From NCBI GenBank assembly GCA_021604645.1, contig BQJJ01000005.1, forward strand, positions 124,001-188,000: a DNA stretch of 64,000 nt, written 5' to 3'. This stretch comes from Methyloligella sp. Lineage in GTDB: Bacteria; Pseudomonadota; Alphaproteobacteria; Rhizobiales; HXMU1428-3. The position numbers and the translations under genes are program-made. Position 1 is the first letter of the stretch. Each line of letters opens with the position of its first letter. Positions 36,665-46,544 of the stretch are shown one piece after another. Under the pieces are notes generated by a model. The model was not told the DNA's origin. It did no database searches and saw only the letters and a list, made by a program, of their open reading frames with translations.

Positions 36665-39600
36665 ATGCGGAACTTAACAGCCTTTGCTCTAAATAATCGA
36701 ACTCTTGTTTTGCTCTTTGTTGTCCTCATTTTATTTGCCGGACCTTTTAGCTATACAACTCATCCGTCTCGTGAAGACCCTGAGATCACCATTCGAACTG
36801 CTCTCATAACGGCGCAATTCAATGGTATGTCTCCAACACGGATCGAAAATTTAATCACTCGTAAGATTGAAGAAAAGCTGCGTGAAATACCCGAAGTTGA
36901 GCATATTATTTCAACTGTTCAAAATGGTGTAACGATTATTCGCGCGGCTGTTTATGAGCGCTACAGTGATATGGACCCTATTTGGCAAGATCTTCGAAAT
37001 AAAATGGAAGATGTTAAGGGTGACCTGCCAAGCGGTACTGAAGGCCCTTTTGTTAATGATGATTATGGTGAAGTTGCCATGGCCACCATTGCATTAACAG
37101 CTGAGGGGTTTACTTTGGCTGAAATGCGCACGAATGCAAAATATTTGCGCAATCAACTTTACCGCGTCAACGGCGTGCGAAAGGTTTCTCTTTTTGGTGT
37201 GGAACCTGAGCGCATTTTTGTCGAAGTTGATAATATTCGTCTGGCTCAATATGGTATTAAAGCATCTGATATCACGGATGCGATTAGCCGTCAGAACATT
37301 GTTTTACCTGGTGGTATTATACAGGCTAACGGCGAATCTTTTTATGTGGAACCAACTGGTAATTTTGAAAATTTAGAGCAGCTTGAAAACCTTCAAATCA
37401 AAATTCCGGATAAAACCGGCCAAGTTGCTTATCTAAAAGATATTGCGACAATTTCACGAGGCTTTGCTGACCCTCCAAAATCACCTGCATTTTTTAATGG
37501 CAAGAAAGCTATCGTTCTTTCCGTTTCAATGATTGACCAGTTTGATAGTTTTAAATTTGCCGAAGACATGAAGGCCAAGACCTCTCAATTAGAGCAAGGC
37601 TTGCCCATCGGTTATCAGCTTAGTTATATCACTTTCCAGCCAAATGAGATTGAAATTGCGGTTAGCGGCGTGATGAATAATCTTTATCAGACGATTGGGA
37701 TTGTTTTGGTTGTGGTGATGGTATTCTTGGGGTGGCGCACAGGATTATTGGTTGGAGCGATGGTGCCACTGGTGATGCTTCTGTCTATCCTTGTGATGCG
37801 CATTATGGGCATTGAACTTGAGCGCATGTCTCTTGCGACTTTGATTATTGCACTTGGTCTTTTAGTGGATAATGGTATTGTGATTGCTGAAGATATTAGT
37901 CGGCGGTTGGCTGAAGGTGAGGACCGCTTGAAAGCTGTGATTGCTTCGGGCCAAGATATGTCTATGCCGTTGCTCTCTTCTAGTTTAACAACTGTTTTTG
38001 CTTTCATGCCGTTAATGCTGGCGGATAGTACGGCTGGTGAATATACCCGCTCTATTTCTCTCGTGATTGCAATTTCCCTGCTTGGATCATGGGTCATGGC
38101 TGTAACGGCGATGCCGTTATTCTGTTATTGGTTTTTAAAACCAGGTAAACTGATAGATGACAATCATTATGAAACACAGCCGTTTTACCGGATTTATCGA
38201 TCTATTCTTGATGGCATTTTAAGTTTTAGATTTGCGTTTTTAGGTGTTGTTTTGCTCACCTTATTTGGCGGGGTCTCACTATTTGCCTATGTACCCAAAG
38301 TGTTTTTCCCGGCATCAGAGCGCACCCAATTGCAAATTTTGGTTGATGCACCGGTTGGGAGTAATAGTTACCTAACACTCGCGGCTGTGAAGCCTTTGCA
38401 AAACTGGTTGCTCGACAAAGCCAAAAACCCTGAAGTTAAAAACCATGTTGCCTATGTGGCTGGTGGAGGGCCACGCTTTTATCTTGGGCTAGATCCTAAC
38501 GACTCTGATCCATTTCGAGCGTTTTTGGTTGTGAATGTGAAAGAGCCTTCTGATATTTTGCCTTTGCTGGAGAAAGTGCGCCAATTTGCAAACCTTTCCA
38601 TGCCTGATGTACGTGTGACGCCAAAGCCGATGTCTATGGGTCCTGGAGAGGCTGGTTTGGTTGAATACCGGATTGTGGGTAGTGATGCCAAGACATTAAA
38701 ATCTTTATCTGAACGCATTATGGCGGGCATTCGTGCTATTCCTGGCTCTCGGAACATTAAAGATGACTGGGAGAACCCAACCGTCAAAATCATTGTAGAT
38801 ATTGATCAAGCGCGAGCAAGGCGTGCAGGAGTTACTTCTGAGCAAGTGGCCAATGCGCTTAATGCGAGTTTGGCTGGCTCGACAGTTTCTGGTTACCGGG
38901 AGGGCGATCAGACTATACCTGTGATTTTGCGTGAAAAAGGGCTGGCTCGTAAAAATATTGATCGGTTGCGGACACTCAATATTGGAGTAGAAAACGGCAA
39001 CCCCATTCCTCTTTTACAAATTGCTACATTTCGTGGTCAACCAGAGTTTTCCTTAATGCAGCGCCGTGATTTAGAGCGCACGATTACCATCTCTGCTGTC
39101 AATAAAAACATGACGGCTGCTGAACTTGATACTGCTCTGACACCGCTATTGACTAAAATTCAAACTGAACTACAGCCTGGATATGAAATTGAAAAGGGGG
39201 GTGAGCTTGAGAGCTCAGCTAAAGCTCAAGGGTCCCTCTTTGCTTATATGCCGCTTGCCTTTGCGCTTATTATTCTTGTATTGGTTGCTCAGTTTGACAG
39301 TTTCAAACGACCTTTGATTATCTTGTTGACCATTCCACTGGTCATCACCGGAATTTCCGTAACGCTGTTTATCGCGCCAAATGCGAATTTTAGTTTCATG
39401 GCTATTCTTGGGTTACTGGCACTTGCCGGGATTGTGATCAATAACGCGATTGTACTCATAGACAGAATTGAGAAAGAACGGGAAGATGGTGCTGATGTGA
39501 GGGACGCTATTTTAAATGCCTCGGTTACTCGGTTGAAACCTATTTTAATGACAACAGCAACCACTGTGCTTGGTCTTCTGCCCATTATCATTGCGCGTGA

Positions 39601-39721
39601 TGTGTTGTTCTATGATCTTGCTTTAGTGATCTCTGGTGGCATGATTGCGGGCACTGTTTTAACACTTGGCGTTGTGCCTGTTCTTTATAGTCTATTTTTC
39701 AGACAGGCTAAGCAAAGCTGA
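36665..39721 (+). CDS. RND efflux transporter permease
   Basis: This is a 1,018-residue inner-membrane proton-driven pump of the AcrB/HAE superfamily. It has the expected duplicated plan of 12 membrane helices with two large periplasmic loops. Helix 1 follows ALNNRTLVLLFV; the loop starts HPSREDPEITIRTALITAQFNG. The helix 4 proton-relay segment LIIALGLLVDNGIVIAEDISRR keeps one Asp. The second half ends with GLLALAGIVINNAIVLIDRIEKE. The length is typical. It is co-transcribed with the adaptor at 35505; substrates cannot be predicted. Confidence 0.94.
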   Translation: MRNLTAFALNNRTLVLLFVVLILFAGPFSYTTHPSREDPEITIRTALITAQFNGMSPTRIENLITRKIEEKLREIPEVEHIISTVQNGVTIIRAAVYERYSDMDPIWQDLRNKMEDVKGDLPSGTEGPFVNDDYGEVAMATIALTAEGFTLAEMRTNAKYLRNQLYRVNGVRKVSLFGVEPERIFVEVDNIRLAQYGIKASDITDAISRQNIVLPGGIIQANGESFYVEPTGNFENLEQLENLQIKIPDKTGQVAYLKDIATISRGFADPPKSPAFFNGKKAIVLSVSMIDQFDSFKFAEDMKAKTSQLEQGLPIGYQLSYITFQPNEIEIAVSGVMNNLYQTIGIVLVVVMVFLGWRTGLLVGAMVPLVMLLSILVMRIMGIELERMSLATLIIALGLLVDNGIVIAEDISRRLAEGEDRLKAVIASGQDMSMPLLSSSLTTVFAFMPLMLADSTAGEYTRSISLVIAISLLGSWVMAVTAMPLFCYWFLKPGKLIDDNHYETQPFYRIYRSILDGILSFRFAFLGVVLLTLFGGVSLFAYVPKVFFPASERTQLQILVDAPVGSNSYLTLAAVKPLQNWLLDKAKNPEVKNHVAYVAGGGPRFYLGLDPNDSDPFRAFLVVNVKEPSDILPLLEKVRQFANLSMPDVRVTPKPMSMGPGEAGLVEYRIVGSDAKTLKSLSERIMAGIRAIPGSRNIKDDWENPTVKIIVDIDQARARRAGVTSEQVANALNASLAGSTVSGYREGDQTIPVILREKGLARKNIDRLRTLNIGVENGNPIPLLQIATFRGQPEFSLMQRRDLERTITISAVNKNMTAAELDTALTPLLTKIQTELQPGYEIEKGGELESSAKAQGSLFAYMPLAFALIILVLVAQFDSFKRPLIILLTIPLVITGISVTLFIAPNANFSFMAILGLLALAGIVINNAIVLIDRIEKEREDGADVRDAILNASVTRLKPILMTTATTVLGLLPIIIARDVLFYDLALVISGGMIAGTVLTLGVVPVLYSLFFRQAKQS

Positions 39722-39741
39722 GAAAGCGTCTCGATTACAGG

Positions 39742-39785
39742 CCAACTCCTTGAAAATTCCACTTTAAAGGAGTTGGTCTTTTTCT
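39742..39785 (+). terminator. Terminator of the RND operon
   Basis: CCAACTCCTT (39742-39751) pairs with AAGGAGTTGG (39767-39776), followed by TCTTTTTC. Confidence 0.85.
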
Positions 39786-39968
39786 CTTTTTAGGACAATC
39801 AATCCCACTGCCTCAATTTTTTCACAGTGTGGTCCTATGTAGGCAATAAGCTACACTAACGAATTTCACTTCAACAGTTTGTGGTTTTCATTCACATCTC
39901 CTGCAGACCTGATCATTTTTGTGATTTCAGTTCCTGTATAGGGAAGGTTTTTCTCACTGTAGTTTACC

Positions 39969-40042
39969 AAAGATATAGCTCAGCATGGTAGAGCATCAGA
40001 TTTAGGTTCTGACGGTCGAAGGTTCAACTCCTTCTATCAAAA
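39969..40042 (+). tRNA. Degenerate tRNA-like sequence, anticodon TAG
   Basis: A class I tRNA cloverleaf can be drawn. The D stem is GCTC/GAGC (39978-39981, 39991-39994). A perfect 5-bp anticodon stem TCAGA/TCTGA encloses the loop TTTAGGT with anticodon TAG at 40003-40005. A 5-nt variable region follows, then a perfect T stem GAAGG/CCTTC with loop TTCAACT. The acceptor stem pairs at only four of seven positions (AAAGATA against TATCAAA) and no CCA is encoded. TAG would mean leucine, but leucine tRNAs have a long variable arm. A tRNA pseudogene is the likeliest reading. It lies in the 737-bp gap 39722-40458. Confidence 0.45.
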
Positions 40043-40130
40043 CGCGTCTGAGAAAACGCAACAGCCTTTTAAGCTGATTTTTATTTTTTGGTTCGAAAAC
40101 TGACTTGTGATAATGAGCGGTGAATTTTTT

Positions 40131-40149
40131 AAGAGCTTTGCTCTTTTTT
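40131..40149 (+). terminator. Terminator-like hairpin after the tRNA-like sequence
   Basis: AAGAGC (40131-40136) and GCTCTT (40140-40145) form a 6-bp stem followed by TTTT. The rest of 40150-40458 is AT-rich and presumably carries the slipin promoter; no gene was seen. Confidence 0.6.
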
Positions 40150-40458
40150 AGCTAACCTGATTTGTCACCTTGAATGATATGCCGCAAGGGCATGATGGTA
40201 TTGACGGGATGAAGTCCTTAAGTCAATTTTTTACATTGTAATCAATTGATTTCGCGCTTTGTTTCCTTCTAATCCCCGCTCTGACTTTGCCGTTTGATTT
40301 CCTGTTGTCAGTTTTTGCGCCTTATTATTTTCTAGATTTTTTGAACAATCTCACGACTTAACTCGACTGATAGATATTCTTTGCTTTATCGGTTTTGTTT
40401 TAAGGCACACTGAGGGAAAAACTTATGTGCGTGGTGGTGTATTATGAGGAACAGTAAC

Positions 40459-41625
40459 ATGGGTATCGTTGATTGGATTTTTGGGAAAAAACGTTTTCTC
40501 GTTAACGAGAATGAGCGCGTGATTGCTCTTTACAAGGGGCAGGTCAATCGCATTCTTGCGCCTGGCGAATATGCTTTGCCGAACCGGCGCAATCGTTTAT
40601 TCATCATGCGTTACGATATTAATCGTGATCCTTATTTTGAATCCAACCTCACCAAAGCGGTCATGAACAAAATTCCTGAACAGGCAAAGGACCATTTGAC
40701 AACCATTCAAACATCTCCAACCGAGGTGGCTATGATTGAGCGGGATGGTAATCTTTATAGCGCACTTGGACCTGATGAAAAAATTCATGTTTGGAATGAT
40801 GCTGGTCCCTGGACAGTTAAATTAATTGATGTTTCAAATGATTTTTCTGTCTCTGAAGCTCTCCTAAAGCGTTCTGGAATTTCTCGAATTGTGAGCCACT
40901 TTTATGTGAAAGAAGTTTTGGATGGCCAGATTGCTCTTGTTTACATAGACGGAGCATATGACCGCAAGCTTGGCCCTGGTTTGCACGGGTTCTGGCGCAT
41001 TGGGAAGTCTGTTGTGTTTAAAATCATTGATACACGGCGTCAATCTCTTGATGTGATTGGACAGGAAGTCTTGACCAAAGACCGGGTGACCATTCGCGTT
41101 AATATTGCAGCTGATTATCAAGTGACGGACCCGTTGTTTGCGACAACTAAGGTCAAGGATTTTGAAGATGCGTTTTATCGCTCTCTTCAATATGCCTTCA
41201 GGAAAACACTTGGCGCGTTGACGCTTGATCAGATCTTGGAGAAGAAAGTTACCATCGACGCTGAGACATCAGGGAAGGTGAAAACTGAGATGGCCGAAAT
41301 CGGTATTGAGGTGAAAGAGATTACATTGAAAGATGTGGTTCTTCCTGGTGATATGCGTGAAATTCTCAATAAGGTTGTCACGGCTGAAAAGGAAGCTGAA
41401 GCGAATATTATTCGCCGCAGAGAAGAGACAAATGCGACACGCTCTCTTTTAAACACAGCTAAAGTGATGGCAGACAACCCTGTGATGCTTCGGTTGAAAG
41501 AGCTTGAAGCTTTGACAGAAATTTCAGCCAAGGTAGATAAGCTTACCATTCATAATGGCACAAGCGGCTTGATGAATGACCTTGTTCGCTTAGGTGAGGA
41601 CAGCCAAGAAAAGGAAGATGGTTAG
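40459..41625 (+). CDS. Slipin-type SPFH (band 7) protein
   Basis: From ATG 40459 the protein has 388 residues. The SPFH domain lies at about 125-320 and includes YIDGAYDRKLGPGLHGFWRIG and QSLDVIGQEVLTKDRVTIRVN, close to bacterial slipins. An N-terminal region (MGIVDWIFGKKRFLVNENER) precedes it, with a second band-7-like strand set. A C-terminal helix (VVTAEKEAEANIIRRREETNATRSLLN) is probably coiled-coil for oligomerisation. No long membrane helix is seen. I chose this start for the GAGGAA site before it; ATG 40444 adds five residues. Slipins scaffold membrane microdomains; here no NfeD partner is adjacent. Confidence 0.88.
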   Translation: MGIVDWIFGKKRFLVNENERVIALYKGQVNRILAPGEYALPNRRNRLFIMRYDINRDPYFESNLTKAVMNKIPEQAKDHLTTIQTSPTEVAMIERDGNLYSALGPDEKIHVWNDAGPWTVKLIDVSNDFSVSEALLKRSGISRIVSHFYVKEVLDGQIALVYIDGAYDRKLGPGLHGFWRIGKSVVFKIIDTRRQSLDVIGQEVLTKDRVTIRVNIAADYQVTDPLFATTKVKDFEDAFYRSLQYAFRKTLGALTLDQILEKKVTIDAETSGKVKTEMAEIGIEVKEITLKDVVLPGDMREILNKVVTAEKEAEANIIRRREETNATRSLLNTAKVMADNPVMLRLKELEALTEISAKVDKLTIHNGTSGLMNDLVRLGEDSQEKEDG

Positions 41626-41660
41626 TTTTTATATTATAAAATGTTTTTACCTGATTAAGA

Positions 41661-41694
41661 AAAGCCATAAGCGAAATACTTATGGCTTTTTTTC
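41661..41694. terminator. Bidirectional terminator between slipin and EamA genes
   Basis: AAAGCCATAAG (41661-41671) and CTTATGGCTTT (41679-41689) form a perfect 11-bp stem followed by T. The stop codon of the EamA gene lies inside the right arm. Confidence 0.9.
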
Positions 41695-42582
41695 TGCTCT
41701 AACGAAGCTAACGCCGATTGCCGCTAAGGCGACGCCGCCCCAGGCCCAGATTGATAAGACTTCATCGACTAAAACCCACGCGTAGATAGCTGCAATTGGT
41801 GGGACTAGGAAAAAGAGTGACGACACTTTCGACGCTTCTCCAAACTTAATCATTGAAAGCAAAAGAGTGACACCAATGATAGAATTACCAACGACCAAAT
41901 AAACAAGCGTTAGGTATAGCTCCGTTGAAGTTTCATAGCGGTAACCTTCAAAAATCAGAGCCAAGATTAGTGTGCAAACAAAACCAACAATATATTGGAT
42001 CAAATTCATTGATATAGGATGCTGGTTACCACCGAACCGTTTTTCATAAAGTGTGAGTGTTGTCATAGTGAACAAGGCTGCACATGAAAGTATGATCCCT
42101 AGGCTAGATGAATAACTAATTTCAGTTTGCAGGACTATTACAATGAGTGCACCGCTTAGGCCGAGCAAAAACCCTAACCATTGACGTTTTGTGATTACTT
42201 CGCCAGTTATTTGCGGTGAGAGTATTGCGATCAAAATCGGCTGCATAGACGTGATGACGGCAACACCGCCAGCTGAAATGCCATAAACAATCGCATAATA
42301 AACGCAACTGAAATGAACGACTTGCAGCAAAAAACCTGAAGTTATTGTGTGTTGCCATTCTTTTTTTGTTTTCGGCATTGCTGGCTTGAAGATCAGATAG
42401 AGGCCAAAGAATGCTATAGAGGCAAAGAAAAAACGCATGTTCAGCAAGGTAAATGGCGCAGCACTGTTCAAGCCTAGTTTAGCAAAAGTGAAGCCGCCAG
42501 CCCATAACAAGATGAAAATGAGCGGGGCTGCTTTGATAAAAAGGGTTGCTTGTGAATTGTTATCACCATCTGGCAATGACAT
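41680..42582 (-). CDS. EamA/DMT family transporter
   Basis: From ATG 42582 this is a 300-residue ten-helix inner-membrane transporter made of two EamA repeats (first about residues 14-140, second about 155-285). The first repeat has FILLWAGGFTFAKLGLN and the second ends GVALAAIGVSFVRAEKK. Members export amino acids, nucleotides or other metabolites, but the substrate cannot be predicted from sequence. A longer frame starts at TTG 42675 and adds 31 Ser/Gln-rich residues; I prefer the ATG because the family normally begins a few residues before the first helix. It is next to the two-component operon on the same strand. Confidence 0.88.
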   Translation of the reverse strand: MSLPDGDNNSQATLFIKAAPLIFILLWAGGFTFAKLGLNSAAPFTLLNMRFFFASIAFFGLYLIFKPAMPKTKKEWQHTITSGFLLQVVHFSCVYYAIVYGISAGGVAVITSMQPILIAILSPQITGEVITKRQWLGFLLGLSGALIVIVLQTEISYSSSLGIILSCAALFTMTTLTLYEKRFGGNQHPISMNLIQYIVGFVCTLILALIFEGYRYETSTELYLTLVYLVVGNSIIGVTLLLSMIKFGEASKVSSLFFLVPPIAAIYAWVLVDEVLSIWAWGGVALAAIGVSFVRAEKKP

Positions 42583-42720
42583 TGGACTTTTCGTTTCTAT
42601 AAAACTTGGAGCTTTTTGCGATTGATTGCTGTTTGATGAACTTATGCTCTGGGGTTGAATGTATTTATAGTGCAACTCTGTTCTTCAATTTGTAAAGCCA
42701 CGAATACTAGGTATTTCTAT

Positions 42721-44778
42721 TTAAGAGATAATACTTAGAGGTTCGTCCTCAACTATTGCTGGCAGCCAGATGGAAAATGTTGTTCCCTTGCCAACTTTAC
42801 TTTCCACCTTTATCTCACCTCCCATACGGCTGATTAAAGTTTGCGAGATGGAGAGTCCCAGGCCTGTTCCTTCACTTTGCTTTGTTGTGAAAAAGGGATC
42901 AAATGCGCGTTTTAAAACATCTGGTGCCATGCCTTTACCTGTATCGGTTATTTCTATCTGGACGCCATTTTTCTCATCATGAAATTTATCACAATTTTTC
43001 AAGGTTAAGGTGCCTCCATCTTCCATTGAGTGAATGGCGTTGACGATGAGATTGATTAAAACTTGCTGAAATTCTGTGCGGTTGATGAGCACCGGATTTA
43101 CTGAATTAGAGTCTCTTTCGACCTTAATGAGAGTTTTGTTCAGCAAGTGCTGCACCAAGAGCAGACAGTCAGTCATCACATCGTCGACCATGTGCTGATC
43201 ATGATACCCTGCAAACTCTTCTGGTCTTGCAAATTGCAACAGTTTGCTGACAATCAAATTAATAGAATGCACTTGCTCATCTATTAACCTGAACTCAGTT
43301 ATAACTTGATCTGTTTCATCTCCTAAAACTTCACGTATCACATCCATATTGCCCTGGATAACAGCAACAGGATTATTTATTTCATGGGCGACACCAGCTG
43401 TGATTTCACCAATGGCGGCTAATTTTTCTGAAATGACCAATTGCTGGGTTGTTGCTTCTAACTGTTTATTGGCTGCTTGTAATTCAGCAGTTCTTTCCTC
43501 GACACGCTTGTTAAGCTCTTGTGCCCAGTTTCTTAATTGCAAGTCTCTTTCTTGTAAAAGATCTAGTAGTTCATCTAGATGGTTGGCCACCTTGCCAATT
43601 TCATCACCACTTTCAACGGGGCCTGTTCTCGCGCCCATGTTTCCTTCTTCAACATCGAGAATAGTCGAAACCATACGTTCTAAGGGTTTAAAAATACCTC
43701 TGACCCAATATAGAAAAATGGGAACAGAGATTAGGGTAACCACTAGAAAGATAGCAACTAGAATAAGTAGTGTTGTGTATTTTTCAGTTTGAAATGGTTT
43801 ATCAAGAAAACCGACATAGAGCATTCCGACCCGTTTGCCGTAACTGTCTATAATTGGTTCATAGGCAGAGATGTACCAATCATTTACAACGAAAGCTCGA
43901 TCCAACCAGACTTTTCCTTTGTCTAGCACTGTTTCGCGCACAATGGCTGACACTCTGGTGCCAAGTGCACGTTTATTTTCAAACAAACGAACATTGGTGC
44001 TCACTCGTACATCATCTAAAAATAACGTAGTTGTGCCCTGACTGCCAAAAGGGAGACTTGCTTGCTGGTAAACAAGAGCGTTGATGGTATCAATAAAGTC
44101 TAAGTTTCTATTCAGCAAAATACCGCCGACCAGCGCTGCTTTTTCTCCGTTTATCATAACAGGAGTGGCCGTTTGAACCATCATACCCCGTGTTTCAATT
44201 TTACGATTTGTTGGGACAGCCGCTTTGGTTGGGATAATATTAATCGTGGCCTGATTGGCTAGCTCTGGTGACAGAAAGGAAAGCTGTTTTTGATTATAAA
44301 TGTCTATGCTGGTCGCTGGCTGGCCTCTTAAGGCTTTTTGAATAACGGACCATATTTTAGGTATTCTTTGGCTTTTTGTCTTTGAAGCGGAAGCCATGAT
44401 TTCTCCCTTGTCCTTCACAAGATAAAGAAAATCAAACCCGAGTTTGTTACGGCTTTTTTGAAGGTAAAAAGAGAGTTCATTATTTACGTTATTATTAACA
44501 ACATCTACAAAACTTGCAGATGCTCCAACTGCTTGTATCTTCTCTCCGCTATTTTCTAAAATTCGGTTCAGATATTGGCGTGCAATCGTCAGGTCACCAT
44601 TTACCTTTGAGATTAAAAGATTATCAAATTGATTGGACCATCGATAAATTGAGAAGCCCATTAGCAGAGGGGAAACAAGCAGAATAGGAAGAAGGGCAAC
44701 AAGCAGCAGGCGCAACCGAACTGATTTATCCACATCAGGGATCATTAGTTTGAAGTTTTTCGGCGCTAAATTAAACAT
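42721..44778 (-). CDS. Sensor histidine kinase with periplasmic Cache-type domain
   Basis: The 685-residue protein has a membrane helix at about 22-45, a periplasmic sensory region of about 285 residues of the double-Cache type (YLVKDKGEIMA, VGGILLNRNLDFID, VNDWYISAYEPI), a second helix at about 335-358, a HAMP linker, and a coiled-coil. The dimerisation domain has His465 in AGVAHEINNPVAVIQGN. The ATPase domain has the N box (LINLIVNAIHSM), G1 DTGKGM, F box FDPFFT and G2 GTGLGLS. It lies downstream of its presumed response regulator on the same strand, with a 94-nt gap. The signal is probably a small extracytoplasmic ligand. Confidence 0.93.
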   Translation of the reverse strand: MFNLAPKNFKLMIPDVDKSVRLRLLLVALLPILLVSPLLMGFSIYRWSNQFDNLLISKVNGDLTIARQYLNRILENSGEKIQAVGASASFVDVVNNNVNNELSFYLQKSRNKLGFDFLYLVKDKGEIMASASKTKSQRIPKIWSVIQKALRGQPATSIDIYNQKQLSFLSPELANQATINIIPTKAAVPTNRKIETRGMMVQTATPVMINGEKAALVGGILLNRNLDFIDTINALVYQQASLPFGSQGTTTLFLDDVRVSTNVRLFENKRALGTRVSAIVRETVLDKGKVWLDRAFVVNDWYISAYEPIIDSYGKRVGMLYVGFLDKPFQTEKYTTLLILVAIFLVVTLISVPIFLYWVRGIFKPLERMVSTILDVEEGNMGARTGPVESGDEIGKVANHLDELLDLLQERDLQLRNWAQELNKRVEERTAELQAANKQLEATTQQLVISEKLAAIGEITAGVAHEINNPVAVIQGNMDVIREVLGDETDQVITEFRLIDEQVHSINLIVSKLLQFARPEEFAGYHDQHMVDDVMTDCLLLVQHLLNKTLIKVERDSNSVNPVLINRTEFQQVLINLIVNAIHSMEDGGTLTLKNCDKFHDEKNGVQIEITDTGKGMAPDVLKRAFDPFFTTKQSEGTGLGLSISQTLISRMGGEIKVESKVGKGTTFSIWLPAIVEDEPLSIIS

Positions 44779-44872
44779 TGCTTAAGTTACTCGTTGAGTT
44801 ACAAATCACTCTTTAATTCCATCTCCTTTAAAATCTATTTTTCAAGGCTTTACAGATTTAACTTCCCACTCA

Positions 44873-46276
44873 CTAGACTTCCCACTGGGCACATTTGCGA
44901 TCAATGGTCTTTCTTGATATGCCTAATCGTCTCGCAGCTTCCGCTCTATTGCCATTCGAAGTTTCCAACACTTTTAGGATATGGCGTTTCTCAACCTTAT
45001 CCATCCTCTCTGAATTTAAATCTTCTGTGGAAGTGTTTTTGGTTTGGAATTGCGTGGGGTAAGCTCCCAGAATGAGTGAGCGTTCTATAAAGTTGCGAAG
45101 CTCTCTCACATTCCCTGGCCATTCCATCTTGGAGAGGCCGTCTAAAACAGTTTTAGTGAGTGGCAAAGATTGAACACCTAATTCGCGAGAAAATTTTTCT
45201 ACGAACATTTCTGCAAGTTCTTTGATATCACCTCTACGTTGGCGTAATGGTGGCATGGCTATGTGCATAATGTTTAGCCGATAAAACAAATCTGATCGGA
45301 AACGACCTTCTTCAACTTCTAAAGGTAAGTCCGCATTCGTTGCAAAAATAAACCTGACATTGACCGGGACTTCCCGCTCTGAACCGACTGGTCTAATTTT
45401 TTTGTCCTCAATTGCGCGCAATAATTTGCTTTGCATATTAAGTGGCAATTCTGCAATTTCATCTAGGAACAACGTGCCACCGCTTGCATATGAGAAGAGG
45501 CCTTCTCTACGGCCAAGTGTTTCGCTTGTTGCTTCTTTTAATTGACCAAAGAATTCACTCTCAATCATATCTTCTGCAATAGCGGCGCAATTAACCGGTA
45601 CAAATGGCTGATCAGCTCTGTCTGATAATGAGTGGAGTGTGCGGGCTGCGATTTCTTTGCCCGAGCCAGATTCACCCGTGATGAGTACAGATGTTGGCAT
45701 CGGGGCGACACGTTCTAATGTATTTCTGATTTCTGAAATGGCTTTAGAAGAACCGATCAATCTGTTGTGTTGACTGTCTTCATTTGAGTTCGCTTCTAAT
45801 TCATACCGTAAGAGAAAGTTTTCTCTGCGTAAGCGAATGCGATCTAAGCAACGGGCAACAGCGTTTAAGATTTGGTTTGAGCGAAATGGTTTTAAAACAA
45901 AATCAACGGCACCGGCTTGGAGTGCTCTTATTGCTGTTTCTAAATCTGCGTAAGCTGTAATTAAAATAGCGTCTGCAAAAAAACCAATCGTTCTTTGCTC
46001 GACCAACCATTCAACACCTGATTGCCCTGTCATAATGTTATCTAGGATGACGACATCAAAATGGCCTTTATCAAGGGCGAGTGAGGCTTCTTTGGTATTT
46101 GAAGCTTCAACAACTTCCTTGCAACGGGGCTTTAGCATTTTCACTAAGAAATTACGTATGCCAGGTTCATCATCGACGATGAGAATAGAGGCTTGCGATA
46201 ACCACGGCCCAAATTCAAGGTTCTGGCCTTCTTTGTAATTATTCTTAATTGGCACAATTTTTTGCTGATCAGGCAT
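44873..46276 (-). CDS. NtrC-family response regulator lacking the GAFTGA loop
   Basis: From ATG 46276, preceded by GCGGGAG, this is a 467-residue regulator. The receiver domain (about 28-145) has Asp35/Asp36 and phospho-acceptor Asp79 in VVILDNIMTG. The AAA+ domain has Walker A GESGSGKE (201-208) and Walker B LFLDEI (269-274). A Fis-type HTH ends the protein (RAEAARRLGISRKTIDRK). Where the sigma-54-contacting GAFTGA loop should be, the sequence is FFGQLKEATSETLGRREG, with no match. It therefore probably does not activate sigma-54 and may act with sigma-70, as reported for HupR-like proteins. An ATG at 46315 would add 13 residues. Confidence 0.9.
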   Translation of the reverse strand: MPDQQKIVPIKNNYKEGQNLEFGPWLSQASILIVDDEPGIRNFLVKMLKPRCKEVVEASNTKEASLALDKGHFDVVILDNIMTGQSGVEWLVEQRTIGFFADAILITAYADLETAIRALQAGAVDFVLKPFRSNQILNAVARCLDRIRLRRENFLLRYELEANSNEDSQHNRLIGSSKAISEIRNTLERVAPMPTSVLITGESGSGKEIAARTLHSLSDRADQPFVPVNCAAIAEDMIESEFFGQLKEATSETLGRREGLFSYASGGTLFLDEIAELPLNMQSKLLRAIEDKKIRPVGSEREVPVNVRFIFATNADLPLEVEEGRFRSDLFYRLNIMHIAMPPLRQRRGDIKELAEMFVEKFSRELGVQSLPLTKTVLDGLSKMEWPGNVRELRNFIERSLILGAYPTQFQTKNTSTEDLNSERMDKVEKRHILKVLETSNGNRAEAARRLGISRKTIDRKCAQWEV

Positions 46277-46544
46277 TGGGGGTGCTCCCGCTTTCAAAGT
46301 GAAAACTCTTTTCATTCACTATGCTCAGCATTTTTAAGCTTTGCAAGCCTCATGCATTTTTATTCTTAAAAGAAATACAGTGCCTAAATACTTTAATCGT
46401 AAAAATGTCTTGTAAAAATTAAAAGTTGATATTAAAAAATTACGATGCCCTCCTCCTTACTGTCAATAATTTCGCTTTATACTTAATGTAATTTTCTATC
46501 TCTTAAAAACTGATATTTTATGTTTCAGTTACGTATAAACGACA

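Noticed and set aside
46276-46315. A 13-residue N-terminal extension of the response regulator
   Set aside because: The internal ATG has a better ribosome site (GCGGGAG); the longer form cannot be excluded.
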